NCBI GenBank assembly: GCA_916048095.2
Contig: OU696573.1
Location: 10,007,306-10,071,305 of the forward strand
Direction: 5' to 3'
Length of the DNA stretch: 64,000 nucleotides
Source: Sacculina carcini
Lineage: Eukaryota; Arthropoda; Thecostraca; Sacculinidae
The position numbers and the translations under genes were made by a program. Position 1 is the stretch's first letter; each line of letters begins with the position of its first letter. The notes beneath the pieces were generated by a model, which saw only the letters and a program-made list of their open reading frames with translations, had not been told where the DNA came from and did no database searches. Below are positions 15,110 through 27,308 of the stretch, one piece after another.

Positions 15110-17213
15110 ACAAGCCCCACCACTCTGCGGCGAACCGTTAACCGACGATGTCGTCGGGTAGCAAGTCCCGTCGGTATGGACGATGTGTGGGCGTGAGTTG
15201 TTGAGACGAGGCAAAAAAACGGAGCACACACGGGCGCGCGCTCTTTTGTCGAGAATGTTGTTGTTGTCGTGTCGCGAGATGATACATCATCGGCAGCCAG
15301 TCGTCACGACGCCACACCCGCTCGCGCCGTGTCGCGCGTGCGGCAGTGCGTAACACTGAGTGTACATCCGTGTGTTGTGGACACTGGATGAGGCGGCAAT
15401 GTGTAGCAGCGCTGCCGCGGCTTCTGAACTCGAGTGCAGAGAGGGAAACAGTAGAGCAGCTGAGCGGCTTGGTGTCAAAGACGACGGCGACAGTTGTTGT
15501 CGTTGAGGCGTGACTTCACGGTGCACTGCAATCGGTGCCTTGTTGATCCGACCACCGTCGTGACGTGTCATTGATGCTGCCAGTGTTGTCCCGAGGCTGG
15601 CCGCATCAACGGTCGTTGTCAACACCCATTTCGTGTCGGTCCACTTTCAGCTCCCGAAAACCAGCAGCAGCTCCCATGACCGACGCTTCACGGCCGATGG
15701 AATTGGTCAACACGGACTGTTGTTTGTAGTGGACTTGAATGCGCCTCCCACGGAGTCAAGTGCGGGGATTAATGGACAAAATTTGAACTGGATGCATTGC
15801 TCTAGCTGTTTATTGTTCGTTTTGTTCATAGTGCTTATCTGGGATCTGATCTTGTATAGGCGTTTTGATTGGAGCATTGTTCGGAATAGTTGATTTCACG
15901 GACTCCCATCGTTTCTGTTGCTTCGGCTCATTTGCAAGTTTATCGCTTTGGCAACGAATCTATATGGTGAAATAACAGGCTTTTATATAAGTCGTTGACT
16001 GCTTGGACTGCTGTTGACTGCTGCGTCGTCGTCGCACTCAAAAGTGATGTTCGGAACCAATTTCAATGAATACAAGGTGTAAGTTCCCCACTCATAAGCC
16101 AGTCACAGCTGCTTGTCTGGATGCAGTTTTGACAGTTGGAAGTTGAGAGCGTTGATATATCTGTCTGAGATCATTTTTATCGGCTTTGCGAGGCACTCAG
16201 ACGTGATTGCTTGTCTAGTGTGTCACAATTATGGTCGAGGTCTGCTGCAGCGTACAAAAACGGCGCGCCGCTGTGATGTCATTTCCTTATTAGTGATGAT
16301 GCCAGATAGCCGATTTTTGGCAGTGTTCGTCTGGCAGCGTTGCACAGGGCGTTGTTATTCGAATTGCAGTTGCAAACTCAGGCAGTGCAGTACAGTGCAG
16401 TTATTACGATTCTCCAACCATTTTGCGACTGGGTTCGCTTGTCGTTCCATTCACGCTTATTTATCCCGCTGCGATAAGAAAGGGTGCAAAGATAGACAAC
16501 GGCTGTTCAACTACAATAATTCATCAAATACATTCCACTGTGTCTGTTTGTGCCTCTCCTCAACCTATTCCCCTATTTTTCGCGGCTCTGCGCTATATCA
16601 AATATACGTTGTTGATGTAGTTGTTATTGTGTGAGCTGTGTTCAATTGAATCACCTGAGATATTCGTTAGTTACAGCTGTGAATATTGTATTTGTGCGTT
16701 CCAATGCGCTCTCACACACTGTCTCTACAGCACCTATGAAACACTGCGTAATCAACCGATTCTAGGCGGGCCCGTTATGTCATGTTCATGTTTGACTGCT
16801 GGAGGTAAATTGTGGTGGAATTGACTGGATTTGGGCTCACAACTAAGGAGGCTAGGCTGGGCATCTTAAGAAGTAGTGTGGTGTTATGTATTTTCAATGC
16901 AACCCCGTACAATATTTCGGTAGTATATTATGTTGATATGGCTCTGGTGCCGCATATACGTTGTCCATTGCGCGAATTTCGTATGCTCAACAAGGCTCTG
17001 ATGGTGGAACCAAAATCTTGCTCATTTAATGTAGAATTCATGTAGATTTTCATCTCAATTGAAGACATGTCTTATTCTGAGCGGTTTCACGTCTATCCTC
17101 TGTTCCTCGTGCGCGCCGAGCCGTTGACCACTTTTAACATCAATGAATCATCTGGAACAGACACTATGTTCGCTCGCCTTTCTGTTTGTTTGTGCGTCTG
17201 TTTATGTGTCATC

Positions 17214-17247
<34 letters not shown>

Positions 17248-18137
17248 ATCTTCTAGATCAGACGGACCCGTTAACAACGCATGCACATGGTTACAACGCG
17301 TGGGGGCATAAACTGTGTGTATATATGTGTGTGTGTGTGTGTGGGTGGGTGGGTTTGTTGAGTCTATCCGCCTGTTCCCACGCAGAAGTGATCCAATGGG
17401 ACCTCTCTTCTACATGTGCGAGTGAGTGAGTGAGTGTGTGTGTGTGTGGTTTGAATACCGGACATTATGAACACATTAGTACACGGTCATCAGGACCAAT
17501 GTTTATAAGTGTCATGGAGATTCATGATCTTGTAGCAGTTGGACGTGACGACACCATCGAAACAGGCATAATTTAGTCAGCTTGTCTTGTTGATCATTCT
17601 ATCAACCGTTCTTCCTGGATGTTCCTACACCAGTGACTTGCTGAGCGAAATATTCTCGCTTATGCATACAATAAATCACGTGGCTAGCCACATACGTACG
17701 CCTCTTGTGCCGGTTTAATTATCGTCAGCGTTTGGCGACAAGTGCGCTCAGTTAGAACGTCCTCGAATTTGTCACAGACCAATGGTGCAACGACCGTTCT
17801 CCACCAATAACGGTCACTCGGTCAGCGGAACAATGACCTGCTATTTACTGCCAATGCCAGCAGGTGCCACGCGCACGCGTGCTTGAGGGCCAGTGGACAG
17901 TGGTTGGGGTGATTCTTGTGGCCGGCGTGAATTACCGGCGCGGCACCGCGTTGTCGCATTCTTCTGCCCACTGTCCTTCGCACTGCCGTCAACGGGCTGC
18001 CACTCGAGCTGCCAGCGACACCGCGCTCTGAATGCCAATATTTCAGGCACAGCGCACGTGCACTTGTGCGCGCATGAACTTGGCCTCTAATTGCCATCAC
18101 AGCTAGCGGGGCATTCTGACCCGTTCGTGTTTTATTG

Positions 18138-18212
<75 letters not shown>

Positions 18213-21200
18213 TCTGTGAGAAAAGCGGTATTTTCTTGGAGGAGTGTTGCTCACAACGGAACGGGTCTGGACGACAAAAAAGCACCGCGTTGAGGTGACC
18301 AACGCGTTGTGCATACTCAGCTGGTGCACTCAACAGAAAGCCGATTGTCACCAAACTACAGTTAGAAAAGACCGACAACAAAACAGGGAAAAACTCCTCA
18401 GTTTTCACCTGTTTATTATCAAATGGGAACTGTAAGTTTCAATTCCTGCCCAAAGGCTCTTCATCGTTCGAGTTTGTCTTTGTCTTGCGGCGTGCAGTGT
18501 TTTCTATCCTAAAGATGTGAATCACATTCCTTTATCAAGCTGCCAACCTGTTCTCGAGCGGCATGCAGTGACTGAATCACCAATGTTGAATTACTGCCAC
18601 CATGATGTTCGCGCTAGAGTTTACCAGGTGTACGTTTACGTGACCAGGCTGCTGTTATGCGCTCACACACTAAAAGTTCACTCTCAACAATTCCATCAAT
18701 TTCCGAGCCTGGCTGACATTTGACTCGCCATCGTTTGACATTCAGTATGAGTACAGTATAAGTACATTCAGGAATGTTGATTCACTTGAGTATGGTAGTG
18801 GTGTTGTTGGACTAGTGGCGGATCCAGAGTGCAATTGCGGGGGGGCTGATTTGTACATGTCAGTCATGTACAGGCATCACTATGCAACGTCTTTGCGATA
18901 CTGCTTATATCAACAAATTCTACAGAAATCATATTTTTTCTTCACATCTTTTAGTGACTCTCTTGGTTATGAGGAGTTGATGGAAGCATTTTGGGGGCTT
19001 CAGCTCCCTGGATCCGCCAGTGTGTTGGACCTGACTCTACTTGACTAAGCAAGGACATATTTCATGGCTGCGTTGTTCATATCGAACACACCTTGAACAA
19101 CCACAAATTTATGACATATTGATTATCACTTCAATTTCTTGTCTGACATTTATTTGTGGCGAGGTGGACCAGTACAACTTGGCGCGTGTGAGTCTGTGAA
19201 AATACCAACGCTCGTGTGTGGGTGTGCTAGTGAGTCATTCAGGAACAGCAATACATATTTTTGCCGAAACAAATATCCAAAATATTCCCTTTCGTCTAGT
19301 GATCATAAAAATTGAAAAGTGTAGCATTGCAGGTGACCTTGGTATTGGAATTTTGTACTTCAGCAACAAGAGAGAGAGAGAGATGGATGAAGTATATAGG
19401 TATTTCTTCGTTACGTTTGATGGGTCTTTTTTTGAAATGGGCCAGGCTGCATCACAAAATATCACAATCGAAGTCGGTTTCAATAGTACTCGATGTTAAC
19501 GCCGACTGAAGTTTTTCAAGGAACACCCTCGTGTGCTGGGAACTATCTTCCTTCGCAGAATTGCTTTTTGCTGCACAATGTTCCATGTGCCGTTCATACA
19601 ATTCCACACACACACACACACACACACACATTCGAATGCACCATTGATGAATTGGCGAGACACAAATGCAGACACAACTGCTCTTCTGACAATTCACTGG
19701 TTCCCTATTGGTCAATGTCCTGGTTGCGACTCGAGCGGCGATGTTCAGCGAGTTTTCTGCACTGCTGGACGCAAGGAGACGGCCGTTTTGATGAACACGC
19801 CGATAAAGCCGTCGTCGTGTCGGAGTCAAGGTCGACGTGGTGGTGCGGCCAGCTACCAGGCGCGCGCGCCCTGTGACATCAGCTCGCCTCTGAATGCGCG
19901 CATTCACATAAGTCGATGATCGACCAAGAGCAGTCGCGATCGCCAACAACCGGAATCCGAGGGGCGTCGCCGATAAATCCCTGGCCTTCCGCGTTACTTT
20001 CGGCACGTTTGACTGCCCAGCAACCCGATAGTTGGGTGATGCCGTCGCGAGTGATTTTTTGTTTACTCAGCATACTGTGAGCATACGAGTGATCGATGAT
20101 TTATGAGGCGCGAGGGGCGAATGCGAAATATGTTCCGAGCTAATTCTGTTTCTCCCTGTGAACGTGTGTGTGTGTGTGTGAACTACCGGGGTTTTTCACG
20201 CCACACCGGAGCACAAAGCATGTTACCGTGCTGGTCCATTAAGCGTGATTTCGGCTTCGGCACCTCCGAGCGTTTCCAGTCAACACAGGCGATCGGACGA
20301 AATGGATGAGTTCCAGGGCCAAAGCAGCGTCGGCTTCACCTAAATTGTGTTCGGTATGAGCGAAACGAGCTGGCAAAAATGACTTGCCGAATTCTTCCCC
20401 ACTCTGTGTGTGAAACGAGTGAATTGTGAGTGAAACGAGAGAGCTGTGAAGAGATTTGCGTTCTCGGCAAATATCAGAGCGTCGATGTATGCAATTTTGA
20501 ATGCAGAATTCAGTGGATGACATATAGTTCAGCAGGCCGGTGCGTCTCCGATCATTATCCATGCATCATTTTGTCGAGCTCGGCTCACCATTGCGACTGC
20601 GAATTAATTTTCGTGTGATATTGAAGGAGTTTTTTTGTTGATATCACTCTGTGATTGCTTGGGTTATTCAAACAGATGATAAGTTGAGATATTTATCTGG
20701 AAAATTGGATCAATTGATCAAAAAGACTTAACACATATCTCTTCCCTTGCTTATATTTCCATATTTGTATTTTCTTTGCTCATTCCTTCGTTCTTTCCTT
20801 TCATTTTCTTCCTTTATTCTTTTTCCTCATTCCTCCCTTCTTTGCATATGTCTTTATTATCTAAAATATTGGATTTCTTCATATTTCATACTTCTTTGCA
20901 TTTTGACCGACTTGCAATTTTAAGCACTGCATTTTATTTGTAAGTATCGCCGTGTGAATGAACTTGAAGCGAGTGTTGTTGAAATGGCGCGGCTGTTCGG
21001 CCGTTACAATGTATCCTGCCCCGTTCGTCATGTTTTTCTTCATGTTCGCACTCATCTGTTCTACTCATCCTCGACTTGGCATTGTTGATGCACTGTGAAC
21101 AGGTATGCAGACAACACACGCACGCTCACCAACGTCAAGCGTCATGAATCCACGTGTGCTCTACACTGCACACTCACGCTGTTTTTTCATATCTGCGAGT

Positions 21201-23885
21201 ATCATCACTGTCTTCAGCCATTTATCGCCCATTACATACCTGTCCATCACACCCGAGCTATCCGTATGTATGCGTGTGTGTGTTCGTGGCCGGCCACACT
21301 GGCAAAACCAACTGGTGTGCGTCAACTTCTTTTTCGGTCGACCGTCGTGCATACCTCCACTCCACCACTGACGCGGTGACGTATGCAAACAAACGCGCAC
21401 ACACGCAGCCGCTCGAGAAGCCACCCACACACATACACGCACGTCGCATCGGCAAGAGCTGGCTTCATATATGAGTCAGTCCTCGTTAGACCAGACTGAG
21501 TCGACGCGGTTTCTTGCACTCGTCGAGTCAGACGTGTATAAAAAGGTAACGACTTGGCAAGATTCTGGTGATGCGCAGTATGATGTGGCAGCGAGGAGTT
21601 TGATATGCGTGAAGCTAGTGTCTGTTGACAAGCAACGCCAGTAGGGGTTCGATACACTTGTTATACAGAGCTGCACTCCAAAAATACGTTGGCTGCTCAT
21701 TGTGATGAATGGGGACAAACATGTTTGAACCATGTGACTTAGGACTTTGTTTAATAATGATGATAGCAAAGACGAGTGAAATTTTAGTTTATCCTCTTAT
21801 TTGTCCGACTATGGAACATGTAGAATGCAGTGGTCAACTTATCCGTCTCATCATGGCTATAATTACTGCATTCTTGGAGAGAACACACGATCAATTAGAG
21901 TGATTACGGCGTATGACATCTTTGTATGTGATATATACACACCGCAGAACAACGCGGCTAATACTCCTACAGAGAGAAGCTGGCTTGAAATGGCCCATGT
22001 GCCTTGACCATTGAATCAACCAGGATAAGCCCTATAAGCCCGTTGATTGGTGAACTCTCGAGCCTCTATTGGTGAACTCTTTCAACCCAGCACCGCAATC
22101 TTTGTGCTGTATTCTATTGTCACGTGCAACTACCGTGCGTCCGCTGTGGCAGAGTGTTTCGACGGGTAACGGGAGCAACAAGCCCGGTATGCATTGCCGG
22201 TTGTTGTTGATGCTGAGGTCAGTTGAGTCAGAATATCTTGCAACTCGGTGCAACACGGCAAAAGCCCCGTGGATGTCATGGAGAATGCTGGACAATTATG
22301 TTTTGTGCACTTCAAGGACTTTGTTGAAATAATCACTCATGTTCAAACAGGTATTGCCGTGTGATGAATAGGGCTGTCAAAAAAGTAACCTAAAAATCAG
22401 AAAAAATTAACTTTATTTTCGAGAAAAAGTAACCTAAAAAAGTAACCTAAAAATAACCTGAGTTTTAAATTTATTATCACTTTTGTATCGCTTTATCACA
22501 TGTTTATCACGCCTTTGTTGATTAGTGCGCTATGTGAAATACACGGTTTGTATGTTGTTTGTATGTGAACATATAAAGTAACCTAATAACCAATAAAAAG
22601 GTAACCTAAGAATAACCTCCTTCAAAAAAGGTCAATTTCTGTTTGCAGTTCTGAAGGAAGAAAATACACCAGTCCTTCTTTTTATCCTCTTTCCGAGTTG
22701 GTACTACTTTTCCACCCTCTCCGATCTGGTACCATTTTTACAACAAACAAACCAAAAGTGACTTAAAATAATTTAGCTAACATCGAAAAAAGGAGCATAA
22801 CCATCAAAATATAATTTTAAGTGGAAAGCTCATACAAATGCGAAATACACTAATTGCAAATGTAATTATTTTAGTAATGGTCGCAATAATGTTCTTTATA
22901 TTTTTTCAATGAACTATCAAATAGCACGTACTACAGTTTGTATATTAGTGTGATCGTAAACACTGCATGTGTGAATACCCCCGTCCTCCCATATGTATCA
23001 CCCTGTGCTCACAGTCTTATAAATGTCAAACGTGGGATAATGGCGCTATCTCACGCCCTGAAAATCACGTGCAAATTCCTGTTCAAGTAAATACGTACTG
23101 TCAAGTGCTACAGTGCAGTATCTGGTATAGAGAGCTCACACATCGTACTATACCACGCTCCAAGCATCTCACGACACCCTCTAGTTCGTTGACATTTCCT
23201 AAAATGGAATTACACTATCCTGCGTACCCAAAAACGTATAAATATCCAGTAGCACGGATATGAGGATGAAAATCAATTGCTAAATCCTAACAGCAGAAAT
23301 GTTGACATTTCTTGATCTTCAGACCTAATATTCCATCTCTTTTCCTATTTTATCCTCATATATACCGTTTTTGTGCCTCTTATCTGCAAAAAGTCACCAA
23401 ACTTCGTGGTAAATTTACCTAATAACAAGAAAAATAACAAAAGGTAACCTGACGATAAAAAAGTAACTTTAAAAGCAAAAAAGTAACCTAACGATGAAAA
23501 AGTAACTTTTGGTAACCTAATAACTTTTTTAATAATTATCGTACACAACTTTTTCATGCAGTTCTAGGTAGCTTATGAAAAAGTGACCTTTAGGTGGAAA
23601 AGTAACTTTATTAACTTTTGACAGCCCTAGTGATGAATCCACGTCTGGTTACGATACAATTCCAATAATTTCATCTTTTATCATATCGTCAGTTGTGCTT
23701 CCGGTTGAAAGTCATGGTGTCATGGATAGCATGGATGAGAATGCGTTGGTGCACCTGTGTTACGCATGTGTGTGTGTATGTGTGCGTTGTATGCTAATTG
23801 TCTCATTGGTTGTAGGATTTCTATCCGACACAACCGATCAATCCAGTGTGTGGAGTGTTGTGTCGTATTCCAATGAATGTCAAAC

Positions 23886-23955
<70 letters not shown>

Positions 23956-26921
23956 TCCACACCCGTACTCTTATCTCGATCTACAGCTAGTATCTAGATA
24001 AACATACAATTTCCCGCATCCAGCAGCTGTGGCCTTGCTTGCTGGTTTTCGTCCGTTCGTTCATGAGATGCCGGCATTCCGAGAAACGCTTATTTGTGAC
24101 GGTCGTAGGCAGTGATATCCTACTGATGGATCCATGCGATCTAGCGCCTGACTCGCAAGTCAGTGGTGCTGGTGTATCTAGTTGATTTTAAGAACACGTC
24201 GTGATCAACGGGTCTACTCATATAAACATCCCAAAGATCAGAATATGAATGTGAACCTTTATGGCAGATATGAAACCGATATGTGAAATTACGCATAAAA
24301 TTAATGTTTAGATGAGCGAATCATAGGCATTCCGTGAGCTGTCCGATTGAATAGTTCAGTAATGGTAATACATTTGACAATCTTCATTCATCCTATGCAA
24401 GATTTTGTGCAATTGCGAGTTTGACAGGGTCGATCTTGGACTTCACGTGTTCTTTTTCTAACCCATTTAGACCAGTCTTGAAACTGTTGCAGGCTGGCAT
24501 AGAGTACTGAATGCTTGTTCTTCTAGTTGACTCTTCATTCAATCGGGCACTTTGGAACTGATATTAGAGACACACCGGTCATATGACAAGTTCACGAATC
24601 AATACAATGCAGTGATGTACTTCAATCAAGACATGGGTGATCATGTAGGAATGTATCGTAATTTTCACGATATTTTCATTATGGATAATTATTCGTATTC
24701 TGATCCTTTTTGGTCTGAATTTTCATTTTAGAAACAGGATGTCTCTTATGCATGGTAGTAATTTATTCAGCGCCAATGTGTACTTTTTCCAGAATCGTTG
24801 TCTAAAAATTGGAGGGGTCTCTTATACACAAGGGAAAATACAGAATCTTCTTCTTATCTTCTAGGGACATGAACAGCCTCCGATAGCTGGATTTTATTCA
24901 CTGTAAAATTTCATTTGTATTGCCGATTCAATTCTGTATAAAGGATGATTTTTAGGTCACTTGTGGGCTGACCTTGATCATCGTCTAAACCCTTGGTCTT
25001 GGGCAATGCTTAATTTCTCCGTGTGTTTCTCTGTTCCATCATTTGAATGTTCTTGTCAGATACGTTGCAAGGTATTATGGCCCCCCTCCCGAAAGCCATA
25101 ATGGGGCCCCATTATAAATAAAGCACTATTATAACAGAGGTACGACTTTGGTAAAATTCAGTTTCGAGCAGCCCCTCGGTCTCCTGGGGACTCACGGTAC
25201 TTTCCTGCGCTACTTGATGATAAATTCCAAAATCATGCGTGAGGGAACGGGCCTCTCAACACTCAGGGCCCACCGGCCGGTATGTGCGGGAGACGGTTGC
25301 TACGGCTCTGAGTCTTTTCGTTTGTTATATTCGTTCATAGTGGTCTCTGCTAACATCCTGTTGTTTTTGGTTGTTGTTTTGTTGTTGGCAGACTACGATT
25401 TTCTCATGTTTCCTGCTAGCATGGTGGCTGCTTCTTGTGTGACGGCGGCAGTGGGCTCGTGCGTGGCTGGCTCGAGGCACGCAGAGTGTGTGGAGCGCTG
25501 CCTTGGACAGCTCAAACACCTGGTCGGTGTAGATCTGGTCAGTACACACACACTAAAACACTTGATGGCTGCATCCATATTGAATTGTCTGTTTGCAACT
25601 GTTTTCAGTCATAGATGAGCAAGATTACATATTGTCTGGAATAAGGATGTATCGGAGTATCTTATCAGGTTTGATGTGTTCGATGCTTGGTATACGTCAC
25701 CAACAAAATCATATTGTTTTTTGTGGTAAATCAGAGATGAGACTGTTGATTGTTGTATATAGTTTGCCATTACGTTTTTGTGATTTAATAATCTTTCCTT
25801 TTTAATGAAAGGTTTTTATATGAAAAATTAGTGTTTTCTTTTCTCAATTTGTGTCTCATAATTTTTTCCTCACGATAATTCTATTTTATTCTTTATACTT
25901 TTCGAATGAACCCAAATTTAAATTCGAACAAAACAGCTGTTGAACATGAATTCAAGCTTATCATATCGTTTTGGAGGTTTTTTATCATTCTTGTAGTCTC
26001 TGCTAGAAACGTTTGTCCTGAGCACATGTAACACACGCTCTTTGAGCCTGAAGAAGAGTTCACAGTGGCGTTGCTAGTGTAGACATATTGGCTTGCTATA
26101 ACGGACCAGACGACGGACAGAGCCGCCACAAGAACCTCACATGTGTTCTGTCCACAAACGACTGAGCCAGCTGCAAAACGACCGCAAGGCTGCCAGATCA
26201 TCAACAGGAAAATAGCCAATATTAAATGCCAAGAAATATTACTTAGGAAAGACAAGGTGTTATAATATTGTTCATCACATCGATATGCCATATACTTTGC
26301 GCATTCTTGCGCACAAACTCCTATTTATTGAATTTATTAAAACATCGATATGAAAGCGCCTAGCTTGGCAATCCTGCAGTTGAACCACTGTGTATGTGTG
26401 TGTGCATGTTGTATCAACTTGCAATTGTTATGACGTGTCAGAAATGTCGGCCAGCTGATTATCGGTAGAAGTGCGTGGCGCAGTCAGCTGTTGCATCGCC
26501 TCATAATCAGCTGACTACAGATAATGTAGTGATTCACCATCGACACTCCTGATTTCGTGCAGATTTCAACGGCACACAATATCTCAGTATTGAAGGAGCT
26601 ATTTCCAGCCGAATTATCAGTTGAAAGTAATCAGTAAAATAAAACAAATCCATCAAGTCCACCAATCCAGAGATTGGTCCACTGCTAAGTCCACGAATCT
26701 CCGTGCTGTCACAATATGCTACTCGAGTCTTCCAATTTGTGTGTGTGTGTGTGTGTGTGTAAATGTATGGCGTGTGTGTGTGTTTGTGTACGGCAACAAG
26801 CAAGAACAATGCACTTGCTGTTTTGCTAGCAATCAACCTGATACGGCCCCTAAATCAGTCTCACACACACACACACACACACACTGTGGAACTAGCAATC
26901 GACACATGTGCGTCAAACTGT

Positions 26922-26959
<38 letters not shown>

Positions 26960-27238
26960 CGTCTAACAGTACTGCCGAGCTGCGGTCGTAAATATAAACG
27001 CGTGCCAATGTCGAGTAATCACAGTGTTCAACAGCGTCGTGCGTAGAATACGCCAAAAACGAACCGGTTGGCGAAGCAATTGTTGTCACATGCACGTGCA
27101 CACCCACCTACATACACACACGCACACACACACGCGTGCACATACACATACACTCACATATGGCACAAATACACAAAGCTTGAGTGGGGTAGAAGAGAAA
27201 AAAACACGACCACATCCACTTACAACATTCACGAGCTG

Positions 27239-27308
<70 letters not shown>

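Larger units (their letters stand above)
14132..25391 (+). other. CCND: Cyclin D intron 3 (11.3 kb)
   Basis: It contains the LINE fragment at 14160, large CA/TG runs, MITEs at 18813 and 25057, and the hAT element at 22369. GC-rich parts near 15.1-15.6 and 19.7-20.0 kb show open frames on both strands but no recognisable protein. Confidence 0.8.

Noticed and set aside
19452..20006. 184-residue minus-strand frame in GC-rich DNA
   Set aside because: Arg/Thr/Ala-rich without recognisable domain, and it includes CA-repeat translation.
22967..23557. Two frames inside the hAT element as a transposase remnant
   Set aside because: No BED, RNase-H or hATC motif is visible; they are probably chance frames.
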